NCBI GenBank assembly: GCA_914767715.1
Contig: OU612072.1
Span: 3,784,001-3,848,000 of the forward strand
DNA length: 64,000 nt
Source of the DNA: Membranipora membranacea
Lineage: Eukaryota; Bryozoa; Gymnolaemata; Cheilostomatida; Membraniporidae
Direction: 5' to 3'
How positions within the stretch are numbered: position 1 is the first letter of the stretch; each line of letters opens with the position of its first letter. Below the pieces are notes generated by a model. The model ran no database searches. It was not told the origin of the DNA and saw only the letters and a list, made by a program, of their open reading frames with translations. Made by a program: the position numbers and the translations under genes. Below, piece by piece: positions 24,296-35,698 of the stretch.

Positions 24296-24757
24296 CTAAC
24301 CATGGCAAAATAACCCTGAGACATAACTTCTGTAGTCTTTCAAGAATCTCCTTGTACCCTTTTGATAAGTATATGGGGACCAACTTGGTGCTGCGTCCGA
24401 GATCACTGACAGAATTCTTGATCTATAAAATGTGACAAGACTAGACGTGGAGACCCGAACTTTCCCGAGCCGAATAATGGCATGCACGGCTGGCCTTAAC
24501 TTACTTATTACAGAGCCAACGTGAGCACTGAATCTCATATGGTTGTCAAAGCAAACCCCTAAAAGTTTGACTGATGAATTTTGTGAGATGGGCATGTCAC
24601 TTAGATCTTGATAGGATCACAGATGATGTTCTTCTGAAGGGTTAGAGTCAGTGGTTTTGATTTAGTGACCTTTAACAGCATTGAATTTTCTTCACACCAG
24701 CCTGCCGCATAATCAGCTGCAGACTGTAGAGGATTGTCATGAAATACGAGAGATGCT
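24296..24757 (-). pseudogene. LINE reverse transcriptase, C-terminal half of a split copy
   Basis: Read on the minus strand, this begins with a W-C-E-E-N-S-M-L-L segment followed by a VKLLGVCFDNHMRFSAHV motif, as in CR1-like LINEs after the catalytic palm. Its upstream half lies at 28116-29041. The two halves are separated by a 3.36-kb TIR element. If that element and one TTA duplication are ignored, the reading frame is continuous across the junction. Near 24600-24620 a stop breaks the frame before the VKLLGV part, so the LINE was probably decaying as well. Confidence 0.7.
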
Positions 24758-24821
24758 TTATAGGCCAGAAGCAGCTATAGCATAAGTTGTCATGGCACGG
24801 ACAATATTTGATGGCAGGATA

Positions 24822-25127
24822 CTGATCACGTTTTACATTTCATTGATGTATGTTCTTTAAAATTCACCGGGTGTACCTAGTTGTAGTGGTCATATTTAGA
24901 AATTAAAAGGTGTTTTGTCTTGGCATTATATGTGTGGGGAAATAACTCCTATTCTGTGTAATCTAACTAATCTAATCATCAGGGAATCCCAGGTTGAAAT
25001 TGCATTGTGGGATTTTGTTGACATGACAATTATTTCACCAAGTAAACTTGTAGAGAAGTCTGCTCGTATCAGACCAGCACAAATTGAAAAAATTCAATTG
25101 AATTATGTCAAACTTTTTATGGTTTAA
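24822..25127 (+). repeat. Left-end repeat, copy A
   Basis: About 306 bases starting CTGATCACGTTTTA recur at 26131-26436 with roughly eight substitutions by eye, and again, inverted and more diverged, at about 27755-28050. It is the inner part of the TIR of the 3.36-kb element. Confidence 0.85.
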
Positions 25128-25244
25128 TGTATGTATGCATCTTTATTATATCACTACTGATAAATAAAATTGCTGGACTGCTGAGAAAACTGTAAAATGA
25201 GCTCATAAAATACAGGTATAAATAGAAAAAAATAAGACTAAGAT

Positions 25245-26122
25245 TTATTTGTTCAATGTATTAATTGCAATGGCACGGAAACAGTTACACCTCAGATTTA
25301 TACGTGCTTTTACAGCACGAAACCGACCAGATGGAAGCATGTCAAATGTCAATACTGGGTCAGTATCACTGGCGGTTATTCTCAGAGCCTTGGTCTTGAG
25401 TCGCTGTTCAACAACATGTTGTGGTTGTGGTAGAGTAGTGTTGGCTAGCTTCTCAGCGGTACGTGTCACTTTATATAGGTCAGCTTTGTTTTTCTCTGAC
25501 ATATGGTGATATATGGCAGTGGAGTGGAAAAGCAGGGAACTCTCAATAAATGTTAGATAGCAGTTTAGCATGAGCTGATCTGATGTTCCCATGTAACGTA
25601 ATTTACTCATGTTGAACAGTTTCTTACGAGTTTTAGATGTTATAAGCTCGGTATTTAGGTCAAACTTTAGCTTTGACGTGAGAGTTGTGCCTAGATACTT
25701 GTAATCATTGACATTATCAATGCTGGTGTTGTTGATGGAGAGAACAGGAGATGGTGGATTGTCTCTTGCATTAGTGAATGTCAGTGCCTTAGTTTTGGTT
25801 GCATTGATGAGCAGCTTGTGATTGAGTCTAGAGTAGGCTTGAGCTGCGAGTCTTGGTTCTGGTGTACTATTTCCAAGATGAGCGTGTCGTCAGCATATTT
25901 TATTATGTACATGCTATCTGATTGAGATCTGAATTCGTCAGTGTAGATCAAAAGTAGTATTGGGCTGAGTGCACACCCCTGTGGACTACCGGTGGACGTG
26001 CTGATGATAGATGATGTTTCACTAGCAGTCGTCACCATCTGTCTATGGTTCGTTAGGTAGCTGTGAGTCCAGTTGATGACATTTGGGTGCATGTCAGAGT
26101 TACGTAACTTGTTGATAAGCAC
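25245..26122 (-). pseudogene. Nested CR1/Rex-like LINE reverse transcriptase fragment
   Basis: On the minus strand, 26122-25781 encodes RT palm motifs: GSPQGCALSPILLLIYTDEF and the catalytic IIKYADDT box. After frame breaks, 25610-25245 encodes the C-terminal part ending with the LPSGRFR...AIAINTLNK pattern seen also in the LINE at 11740-12369. The 5' region is missing. The fragment lies between two nearly identical direct repeats (24822-25127 and 26131-26436), which is unusual. Confidence 0.8.
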
Positions 26123-26130
26123 TGATGGAT

Positions 26131-26436
26131 TCTGATCACGTTTTATATTTCATTGATGTATGTTCTGTAAAATTCACCGGGTGTACCCGGTTGTAGTGGT
26201 CATATTTAGAAATTAAAAGGTGTTTTGTCTTGGCATTATATGTGTGGGGAAATAACTCCTATTCTGTGTAATCTAACTAATCTAATCATCAGGGAATTCC
26301 AGGTTGAAATTGCATTGTGGGATTTTGTTGACATGGCAATTAATTCACCAAGTAAACTTGTAGAGAAGTCTGCTCGTATCAGACAAGCACAAATTGAAAA
26401 AATTCAATTGAATTATGTCAAACTTTTTATGGTACT
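26131..26436 (+). repeat. Left-end repeat, copy B
   Basis: Direct repeat of copy A at roughly 97% identity by eye, lacking the outer ~60 bases including the terminal TAGGCC motif. It begins exactly after the nested LINE fragment. Confidence 0.85.
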
Positions 26437-26669
26437 AGTATGATATTGTATGGTCTTAAGACCACTGTCTTTGGGCAATTACAAACAACATTTTTTGATG
26501 TTTCAATGCCTCTTATGTCATTTTTCGGCTGGATATCTTTTGCATAACACATGAGCAAAGAGTTCAATGAGTGCCTCACTTTTCAGAAAGAAACCCAACT
26601 GTCAGAGTCTGAAAAACTTAGATATGCCAGCTTCGCATTCTTTCCTGACATGCTAATGACATGATATGG

Positions 26670-27715
26670 GGATATGCGGTAGCGCTGTCTCTCATCAACC
26701 ACCTCATGCAATGATAAAACATATACAATGTAGAACCCAGGACTATATTCTTGACTTGTGCCAACTGCATCAAACTCTTGACTTCCCACTAATAACATAT
26801 CGATAGAGTGAATATTTGGGATATGCAGTAGTACTGCGGCTGACCTCTTCAACTGGGTACACACTTTTTTCCTACATCAAATTTGTCCCACTCTATCATG
26901 TTTTGAGCAGTTTTACATCTAGGATGATTTTTGTCTTGTTCTCGTTGAGATGTAGTGCTGTCGCTGACCACCTTTTATAATGATGTGATAAAATATATTG
27001 TTAAAATCATACATATAGTCGTGTTTCCTGCTGACCATATTAATCACTTAACATTTCACTTACCTAACCGATTGTGAAGAAAATTGCAGGTATGCTGCCG
27101 CGCTGCCGCTGACATGATTGCTACAACAGGATACACTCTCAATTTTGGATTCAGCACGTTGTTCTACCCTAGATATACCCTCGTTTTAAACTCATATCAT
27201 TTCACTTATTATTAGCGATTGTGAGAAAAATTGCGATATGCTGCCGCGCTGCCGATCATGATGACTACATGATTGCTACGACTGGGTCCATTTGCCTGCA
27301 TTCCTAGAACAAGTTTGATCCAATTGCCTGCATGCCTGTTGCTCTCGATCCACTGGTCACGCCGCGGCGTGACCAGTGGATCGAGAGCAACAGGCATGCA
27401 GGCAATTGGATCAAACTTGTTCTAGGTTACACCCTTATTTCTTTATATCCAGCACATTGTTATACCCTTGAACCACATTTTATTTAAACTCTTAATATTT
27501 CACTCATTAAAAGCAATTTTTAGAAGAAATGAGGATATGCTGCCGCGCTGCTGCTGACATGATTGCTACAACTGGTTACACCCTTAATTTTGGATTCAGC
27601 ACGTTGTTCCACCTTAGAAACACGCTTTATTGAATTCTTAACATTATACTTATTATATGCAGTTTTGAGAAATATTGCGGATATGCTGCCGCAAGACAGT
27701 ATCATACCAAGGAGT
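26670..27715. repeat. Tandem array with ~146-bp unit
   Basis: The marker GATATGC(T/A/G)G... followed by GCTGAC recurs at about 26672, 26821, 26949, 27090, 27236, 27535 and 27681. The spacing is near 146 bases; the last gap is twice that because a palindromic insertion lies within it. Within units, GGATTCAGCACGTTGTTC and TGATTGCTACAAC are well conserved to the right and blurred to the left. Tandem cores inside small non-autonomous transposons are known in marine invertebrates. The unit's ACAACTGGGTACAC part resembles the element's own terminal repeat. Confidence 0.8.
27303..27426. repeat. Perfect 124-bp palindrome with no spacer
   Basis: Two 62-base arms are exact reverse complements and meet at GCCG|CGGC (centre between 27364 and 27365). 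It interrupts one unit of the tandem array: the unit reads up to CTACGACTGGG before it and resumes with TTACACCCTTA after it. So it is an insertion rather than part of the array. A related, diverged structure sharing GGATCAAACTTG and TTTGCCTGCAT occurs at about 47019-47109. Confidence 0.95.
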
Positions 27716-28115
27716 TAGTTCCCTCTAACTCCTTGATCATACTAACCTCATAAAGATCTGACATTTTGCTTATTGAAATTTAAATTTGTCCTGATCTAAC
27801 ACGAGCAGACTTCTGCAAGTTTACTTGGTAAATAAATTGGCAAGTCAACAAAATCCCCACAATGCAGTTTCAACCTGGAATTCCCTGAAGATTAGATTAG
27901 TAAGATTACACAGAATAGGAATTATGTCCACACACATATAATGCAAAAACAAAACACCTTTTAATTCCTAAATATGACCACTACAACTGGGTACACCCGG
28001 TGAATTTTACAGAAGAAACATCAATGAAGTGTAATATGCAATCAGTTTCCTGCCGTCAAAAATTGTCCGTGCCATTATTTTATAGAGCAATTACAGCTAG
28101 GCTGCTTCTGGCCTA

Positions 28116-29041
28116 TTATGAGATGTCGAGTTTTCTATGCGAACTTCCGAGCTGTCTACCACATTATAAGCTGTAGTGTTATCTGCATATTTGATACAAG
28201 GTATTTCGGGCAACAGATCATGCACAAAAATGTTCCACACATGCGGTCCCATAATAGTACCCTGTGGAACTCCGATTTTGCAACACTCATGTGATGAATA
28301 TACATCTGCGTACCTCACTCTCTGCCATCTATCATTGAAGAAACTCATCATCAGTCTGACGAGACTAGGACTAGTGTTTAAGGCTAGAAGTTTTTGAATA
28401 GCAATGTTATGAAGCATTTTATCAAAAGCTTTGCTGAAATCCAGCATCAAAGCCTGAACAGCAACATTCTGTTTATCATCAAGACTAGATGCAATTTCCG
28501 TTGTAAAGTTCACTAGAGCTACAGTGGTGCTTATTCCTTTAGTATATGCATACTGATCATCAAAACTTGGGAGTTCATCCTTGATCAGCTCAGATATGAT
28601 TTTTTCCATAACTTTTCCTACATGGAAGAGCAACGAGATAGGTCTGAGCTCCTTGAAGGTAGAAGGTGTCTTCACTTTATTCAATGGAGTAACTTCTGCT
28701 CTTTTCCAAAGCGTGGGGAAATGACCGCTTTCAAGAACTTTGTTGATGATATTAGTTATCGGAAGTGACCACAGATGTGCGTTGTTTTTGGTGACCCAGC
28801 TAGGATAATCCTCTCTTTTAGTAGACTTGTGAGTGTTTATACCTCTAAGATGTTTGAAGACTTCCATTTCATTAACAGAGACAGAAACACAATCATCAGG
28901 TAGAGAAGGGTATATGGGCACATAGCTTTGATGTCCATCGAGGTAATAGGTGTTCAACTGTTCTACAAACTGAGAGTGGGACAGCCAGTTACCATTCATC
29001 GATATTTGATTTGAATCGCTTAAGATCTCAAGTCGAAACAA
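28116..29041 (-). pseudogene. LINE reverse transcriptase, N-terminal half of a split copy
   Basis: The open minus-strand frame encodes RT motifs in order: RAEVTPLNKVK...LRPISLL, a DFSKAFDKM box with the first catalytic Asp, GVPQGTIMGPHVWNIFVHDL, and KYADNTT. The last has Asn where the second catalytic Asp of YADD is expected, so this copy would not be active. The last few codons of the frame as read (below 28116) come from the inserted TIR element, not the LINE. The rest of the protein is at 24296-24757. Confidence 0.85.
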
Positions 29042-29179
29042 AAGTTGATGTTTGAGGTTTGATTTGTCTTCAGAAGCTGCTTTAGTCTTTAGGCTAAGAT
29101 ATCACATAAACTTTCATCAGCAACATAACCTGGCCAATACATCTGCATCACCTACCAAAAAAATAGAATATTTTTCTTT

Positions 29180-29640
29180 GTTATAAACAAAGAAAAATAA
29201 CAAGTTATTGACCTCAGAAACAAAAAACAAAGATATATTACAATATATATATGCACAAACATAATTTTTGGATAGAGAATGAGTGTTGCTTTAAGTGATC
29301 GATGACAGATATTGAACGTTCCTTGGTTTTATGAATAGATTTAAAAATCTTGCTCTACAATAGGTTGTCCTATATTTTGGTTTTATTACTCGAGGATAGG
29401 AAATGAGGTGCTCTTGTGGCATTGTTGACAAGTCTTTCAAGAGTTGTTGCCTCCTATCAACCAGAGTGGATACACGCAATATTTCGCAATCAATTGAGAT
29501 GGTCATGAATGAGTGTTTACCAAGAATTATCCTGATGGCTCCGTTTTGATAAAGTTCTAACTGGTTGTGATCAGAAGTATTTAATAGCAGAAAATAACAA
29601 TTGCTCCAAGATGGGACAACCTTAAGTTATGATGCACTGT
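29180..29640 (-). mobile_element. LINE C-terminal remnant
   Basis: The minus-strand frame 29506-29291 reads LVDRRQQLLKDL followed by RTTYCRARFLNLFIKP, resembling the C-terminus of non-LTR retrotransposon proteins, where a basic segment precedes R-x-x-R-F-x-x-S-F-I-P. A related but diverged segment is present near 38326-38600 (shared GTTATAAACAAA, TAAAAATCTTG and TTTTGGTTTTATTACT). The 5' boundary with the LINE at 28116-29041 is unclear. Confidence 0.5.
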
Positions 29641-30098
29641 GCAATTTTTTAAACACTTCATTGGCTGTTCAGTGCAGTAGGTAAAGCAGAGAACATGCAA
29701 CACAATTATTTTCATTCTTCTACTTCAAATGGTATCAGCTTCTTTAGGAAAGAATGTCTTTCCTTTTACTGAGCTCAATTAATCTTGCACATTTGAAGAT
29801 TCATTATAATTTAGAAAAAATTTGTCTGCTAGTTGATTCGAAAATAATTAAAGGTATTTTCCTGAAAATATCTTATGACATGGCTTTGTGTATCCTTCTC
29901 TCGACCGGCCAATCAGAGCCAAAGAATTGGCTAGGCACCATCTGCACATGAAAAGTTACTGTCTTTTTGGTTACGTGTATTTTCGGCTGTAGCCAATCAA
30001 GTCGTCAACTGATGATGACATCACGATGGTGTGACACCTACAGTTAAATTTATGCGAAATATTTAGTGATGCATTCAGGCCCGTAGTTTTAGGGGTGG
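29641..30098. other. Intergenic, no gene seen
   Basis: No exon or RNA gene supported. Confidence 0.4.
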
Positions 30099-30106
30099 CA
30101 AGGAGC

Positions 30107-32690
30107 CATACTTGCCAAGTAATCTAAATACAAAATAGGGAGATTCTATTTTACGGCGAAACTGCACCACAACGTGGTGCTTCGAGGGTGCAAAGCACCC
30201 GAGTCACACACCTGGGGGTTTGGGGGGCGGTGGGAGCCCCCCCAACGGCTCCGCCCCGTCTGCAGAAGCTCTGAGAGCGTTTCCAGCCACTAGGAAGGGC
30301 TAAAAAGGTATATTTGACCCCAAATAATTTCATGTTTGTACTAGTACTAAAATATCAAACTGAGGTGAAATACACTTTAAACAATTACAATCAATCCATG
30401 GGCCCCTGGGACTCTTACATACATGCCTTTACATTGTCAATGTCCAGTATCAAACACCCCATTGGCAAAGTAGAGGCATGTAAGTCCCAGGGGCCTTTGC
30501 CTGTCAAGACAGGCTACAAGTGCCCATGCATCATCAAGATCTGAAAATGTGCTCAGTCACAGACAGTGAGAATCCAGATAAGGTACTATATTTTTGTTTG
30601 ACTAACATTAAATATGTTTCAAAGTTTTTGGTCCGAGCTTTGTTATATTGTAGTGGATTTACCTTTGGAATTGTTAGGTTTCTATTTTCCTTCACTTAAA
30701 TTTAAATTTAAAATCAAAAGATGACTCAAACAGAATGTACAAGGCTGTGAGAAATTTGGAAAGGATGAAGAAAAAGCAACCACTGCTGATACAAACTGAA
30801 GATGGACTAACAACAGAAACAGAAGAGCAGATAAAAGTGATTGGAGAATACTTCAGCAGCCTTTTCTCTGATGAGAACGAACCTGCCATAGAAGAGATAA
30901 CACCTAGAGAGATGGAAAAACCTTTCATTGTCATAGAGATCAAGAATGCGATAAAGAAACTGAAGAATGGCAAAAGCCCCGGCATAGACCAACTTAAAGC
31001 CGAACAACTAAAAAATGGGCCAACAACCGCCTTCAGCATAATTGCAGACATTCTAAATGAAGCAGCAAGAACAGGCTCATTCCCAGATGAAATTCGTCAA
31101 GGCATTCTCATACCACTACAGAAACCAGGGAAATCTAAAGGACCACCAGCCCACCTCAGACCAGTAGTGCTCTTGTCCATACTGAGAAAGATACTCGCAA
31201 TCTGTATCCTCGACAGAGTTGGAACACGGATAGATGACAACATCCCACTATCCCAAGCAGCCTACCGGTCAGGCAGAGGTACGACGGAACAAATATTCAC
31301 CATGAAACAACTGGCAATTAAGGTAAACGGGCAGATAGGACCACTAGATTCACCACGAATATTGGCACTCCCCAAGGTGACTGCCTCTCTCCCATACTAT
31401 TCACGCTATATCTGGCAAAAGCACTGAAGCCGAATGCCCCAATACCAAATCTGGAGCACTCATATAGTAGGCCTATGAGTGATCCACCTGGTAGGAACAT
31501 TCCGCTACAGTACGCAGACGATATTTGCTGGATTGGTCTGAATAGTGCGGAAGGAGTAGAGCACACAAAGGTACAGGTACCATCTAGACTGGCAGAGAGG
31601 AATCTAAAGATCAACACAGAGAAGACAGAGGAATACGACATATCAAGAAACGGAGATAGCACATGGAAGAAATGTAAATACCTCGGAACTCTATTAGACA
31701 TACAAGCGGACATAAAGAGAAGGAAACAACTAGCGAATGGTGCAATCAACCGAATCAAACCAATACTAAAAGATAGGAGACTGCAAATGGACATAAAACT
31801 GAGATCCTATGATGCCTATGTTAGTAGTGTCTTCCTATACAACAGCGAAACCTGGACACTCACACAGGGGAAAGAAGAGGAAGTAGATATATTCCATCGG
31901 CGTCACATGAGGAACATACTGAACATCAGATACCCGGACATAATCAGCAATAACGAACTATATGAAAAGACCAGGCAGAACAAATGGAGTGGAAGAATAG
32001 AGCAGCGGAGGCTTCGTTTCTATGGGCATATCCTGAGATTGCCAGAAGAAACGCCGGTAAGACAAGCACTCCAGGAGTTCAGAAACCCTCACAAAAGACC
32101 ACGAGGTGCACCTAAACTAACCTGGCAGAAAAGGATTGACAAAGACCTGACAAAGCGAGGTATTACCTCTCACCAGGTTGAGAAACTAGCCCAAGACCGC
32201 AAGGCTTGGAGGGTAATTGTAAGATCATAAAACAACATTCTGAGATGACACATGCGCTGAATAGCGTGAAGTGTTTACTGATGATGATGATGAGAGTAGA
32301 CAGTACAAAATTAATGCTAAAAAATGTGTGATCTGAAAGGGAATGAAAACTAAAGGTATGCACTTGACTAGCTACTTTATATTGTGACCAATGACAGTCA
32401 GTGTTGTGAGTTATGAGAGGATGCTATTGGTCATTTACAATAATAGGCTGAATCTTAACAGAACAGGTAAATTTTTTAGGATTGTTAAATTTGATAATTC
32501 CTTTCAATTTTGTGTGCAAAGACCTTAACAGTAACTAGTCAACAACAACATGTGCTTGGATAACTATCAAAAAATTGCGATTGGACTGTTTTCTCTAAAA
32601 TCTGGAGGAAATAGTGAGATTTACAAAAAGTGGGAGGTGGGTGTAAAAATCTGGAGGGTCACGCCTCAATCGGGAGACTTGGCAAGTATG
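30107..32690. mobile_element. 2.58-kb DNA transposon with 14-bp TIRs and 8-bp duplication
   Basis: CATACTTGCCAAGT (30107-30120) is perfectly inverted as ACTTGGCAAGTATG (32677-32690). The exact 8-bp direct duplication CAAGGAGC occurs at 30099-30106 and 32691-32698. Eight-base duplications are made by hAT and P superfamily transposases. No transposase was found; the interior carries a GC-rich segment (about 30150-30290) and an RT-bearing LINE (about 30715-32294). The LINE most likely inserted into the element later. Confidence 0.85.
30715..32294 (+). pseudogene. RTE-like LINE reverse transcriptase, frameshifted and internally deleted
   Basis: The first frame (to about 31320) encodes fingers motifs (IKKLKNGKSPGIDQLKAEQL, LRPVVLLSILRKIL, QAAYRSGRGTTEQIF). 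A different frame then gives GTPQGDCLSPILFTLYLAKA, and from 31475 the YADD box (IPLQYADDICWIG). After that comes the C-terminal region with NSETWTL and RRHMRNILNIRYPDIISN, ending at 32230. The segment with the first catalytic Asp (normally ...AFD) is missing between about 31320 and 31350. A trinucleotide (GAT)n-like tail at about 32279-32294 marks the 3' end. The SETW...IL-I.-PD-IS-N signature suggests an RTE-related clade; that is from memory of the family and not verified. Confidence 0.8.
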
Positions 32691-33559
32691 CAAGGAGCCA
32701 CTGCCTCCTCTAAAATGCAGGATAGAGTGTCCTTAAACACTATACTTAAATAATCCATGTCCGAATTAGCTCAAATAGGATTTCCATGTGCTAATTATAT
32801 GCCTTATATTGTTTGGAAAGGGGCTCACAGCACCCTCCTGATCATACTTATGTCTATGTCTTATGACTTTTGCCTCCCCTACCATTTTTTCTAAATGACA
32901 GGCCCTGATATTATAGGTAATCTATAATGCAGTAATGTCAGTAGCATAGCTTTAAATATCTAAATCTGTACAACAAGGATAAATGATCACTGTGTCGGGG
33001 TACAGGAAGACAGACATGAGGGTCTCACGTCTTGTGATTATCTTGATACTTGTTCGCCCATATCTAACCAGTGCAAAAAATAAAGAGGCACTTTTTATAT
33101 TTTATACGGTTGACAAGATACCTGAACAGTCAATATTCACCTCATCTATGATCAGTTGCACTGTAACATGCCTAGAGGTATCAGAATGTCAGGGATACAG
33201 CTATGAATCACATTCTAATGTATCAGGTGTAAACTGATTTATATATAACTGGCTGACCCCTGGTCGAGGAGATGTACAGGCGTTAGCAATGAGACCAGAC
33301 GAATACACAACATCTATTATGATATTAGGTGAGCACCACGCAATCCCAAACAAAACCAAATAAAGTTTAGCTAATGTATCACAGTCTTTTCAAATTTAAC
33401 AGGAATTAATCAAATAGTCTAGCAATTGTTTATCATCTGAATTATAGCCAAAATATACCGGTAAAAATCATGATCACAACAATCAATTTTTTGGGTTCGT
33501 GAGGTACTAGCTCTGTGTCATGTATTTTTCAATTAAAACGTCTAAAATCAATCTGAATC

Positions 33560-34328
33560 TTTATTCCTGAAAGTCAGTTTACCTCACTTATCCATGCCCT
33601 CATAACATGCAGGCTTGATTTCTGTAACTCTTTCTTCTGCACATTACCTGACAATCTAGTCTCACAACGCAAAGTCATTCAGAATTCCTGCGCTAAATGT
33701 ATTACGTTAGCCACTAGCCACTGAAGCCTGGGTTAAACTTCACTGGCTGCCTATCAGGTCCCGATCTAGATTCAAGTTATCAATCATGACTCATAAACTG
33801 TCCATCCTCCCCATCTCATCCCTTCCTACATTTCCAAGTCTTTCACAACTTCTAAGCGTTCCCGAACCACTCGTTTTAACTTAGCCAATACTCTGGTGAG
33901 CAATTTTAAATGTAGACTAAAAACAGTGGATGGGTGATCAATTCATTCCACTTTATCAGATGTGTGGAACTCCCAACCATCCTACCTTCGCAATCTCTCT
34001 TCCACTTCCTCTTTTAAATCACAGCTAAAAACCCATCTGTTCCGTGAAGTATATACCCCGTATCTATAGGTTGTATATTGAATTTTGGGTGCGGGCAGTC
34101 GCCGCTTGTTGGTTTTTTTATCTTTCATCATATTTTCTCATCTCATTCATAATTTGACGATAATAATATTTTAATGACTTTTATTTATTTACCAGTCACA
34201 GGCTTATTTCATAGTATATGTTTCTATTTTAACATTTTTGTCACATGTACAACGGATAGAACTCATTGTTTCTAAACGATTCTATAAAGCGTCTCATAAT
34301 TTAATTTTATTATTATTATTATTATTTT
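33560..34328 (+). mobile_element. CR1/L2-like LINE 3' fragment (dead)
   Basis: Frames contain remnants of a LINE C-terminus: HWLPI-like CLSGPDLDS context, SDVWNSQPSYLRNLSSTSSF-like near 33958-34015, then LKTHLFREVY near 34027-34052. An (ATT)n tail at about 34305-34327 ends it. Numerous stops and frame changes are present. It lies in intron 1 of the broken lectin-like gene. Confidence 0.6.
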
Positions 34329-34379
34329 CAAACCAAATAAAGGAGAAAAGCTGCATTTAATATCATCATGTCTACTCCA

Positions 34380-35698
34380 TACTCCGCCCAAGATCAATTT
34401 TATCTACTGTCAGCAAAATTTTGAGCGAGTAGTTAATTCCCAAAATACAGCCTTTTTAGAAAACAATAATATTTTAAATGCACAATAATATGGCTTTAGG
34501 AAACATAATAATACTAATCAGGCAACTACATTGCTCAAAGACAAAACCTCAACAGCCATGAGCAATGGAAACTCTGTGCTAGGTGTGTTTTTTGATTTTA
34601 GCAAAGCTTTCGATACCATTGACCATCATATCCTACTTTCAAAATTAACCCATTTAAATTTTAAATCAAGTGCTAGTTCAACAAGGATCTATTCTAGGTC
34701 AAAAGTTGTTTTTAATTTATATTAATGATCTAGCCAATGCAATTGAAACTCTTGACCCAATTCTCTATCCTGATGACACAAATTTGTTTTTTGAAGCTAA
34801 AGATTTAAATAAGCACCAAATTGAAATTAACGCAGCTTTAACATGAGTAGCAGAATGGTGCAATAAAAATAAACCAACTTTGAATCTAGAGAAAACCAAC
34901 TACATAGTTTTTTTAAATCACCAAAACAAACGAACCTTGATGGCAAACTCTATCAAAATTTTTAACATGTCTATTGAACAAGTAAGAGGCGTGAGGTTCC
35001 TTGGGGTCTATTTAGATGAGCATTTAACTTGGAAAACTCATATAGAACATCAGATGAAAACTCTTAGACCTGCGACCTCTCTGATGTACAAACTTTGCCA
35101 ATATCTGCCAAAATATGTTTTCTTCATATTTTATCATTCCTTTATACTGTCCAAATTGCTAATTGCTAATTCAAAAAAAAAAATGTTTGAATCATTTATA
35201 AATCAGAAAGATTAGCTTCATCCACTCCACTTTTTAATAAATAAAATATTTTTAGGATAAATGAACTTAATGAATTTAAAACATTAATCTGTGCCCATAA
35301 AACTTTCCACTCCTCTAATTTACACCATCATTCCAGTCATATCTACAACAAACGCTCATCCAACATATAACTCCATCTACCCAGCTTCACAACCAGTTCA
35401 GGTCAACGAAGGGTCTCATTTCAAATGGCAGCACTGTGGTACAAGCTGCCTGACAACCTGAAATCAGTGAAGAGTCAGGCCGTCTTTGAAACGGCTCTCT
35501 AGTGCCACCTCTTGGCTTTAAAGTTTGAACTTTCATCATCGTAATTTAATTTATTTCCATTGCCACGTCTCGTATGGCAATTTGGCCTTGCATATTGTCA
35601 TAGCTATTGCGCATGCATGTAGGCCTCGTCACAACTTTATATTTTTAGTTTCCTATATCTTAACTTGTTTGATGAAATGGAAACCAAACCAAACCAAA
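34380..35698 (+). mobile_element. CR1-like LINE RT fragment (dead)
   Basis: Translation in successive frames gives RPISILSTVSKI-like near 34385-34430, QYGFRKHNNTNQATTLL, then GVFFDFSKAFDTIDHHILL (34584-34640). Next come DPDDTNLFF (altered YADD box near 34770) and VRGVRFLGVYLDEHLTWKTH (34984-35043). A terminal WYKLPDNLKSVKSQAVFE motif is near 35440-35490. The 3' tail is an (ACCAA)n run at about 35680-35697. Frame breaks make it inactive. It lies in intron 1 of the broken lectin-like gene, on the same strand. Confidence 0.75.

Larger units (their letters stand above)
24761..28115. mobile_element. 3.36-kb TIR element inside a LINE, TTA target (PIF/Harbinger-like?)
   Basis: TAGGCCAGAAGCAGC (24761-24775) is exactly inverted at 28101-28115, and TTA flanks both ends (24758-24760, 28116-28118). 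Inverted similarity continues inward about 360 bp on each side (24761-25127 against about 27755-28115). A 3-bp TWA duplication is typical of PIF/Harbinger, but no transposase is present, so the class is tentative. The interior contains a second copy of the left-end sequence (26131-26440), a LINE fragment, a ~146-bp tandem array and a 124-bp palindrome. This makes it a composite, non-autonomous element. It interrupts a LINE reading frame, which fixes its ends independently. Confidence 0.8.

Noticed and set aside
27212-27397. 61-codon frame across the palindrome
   Set aside because: It arises from the palindrome and tandem array; no homology.
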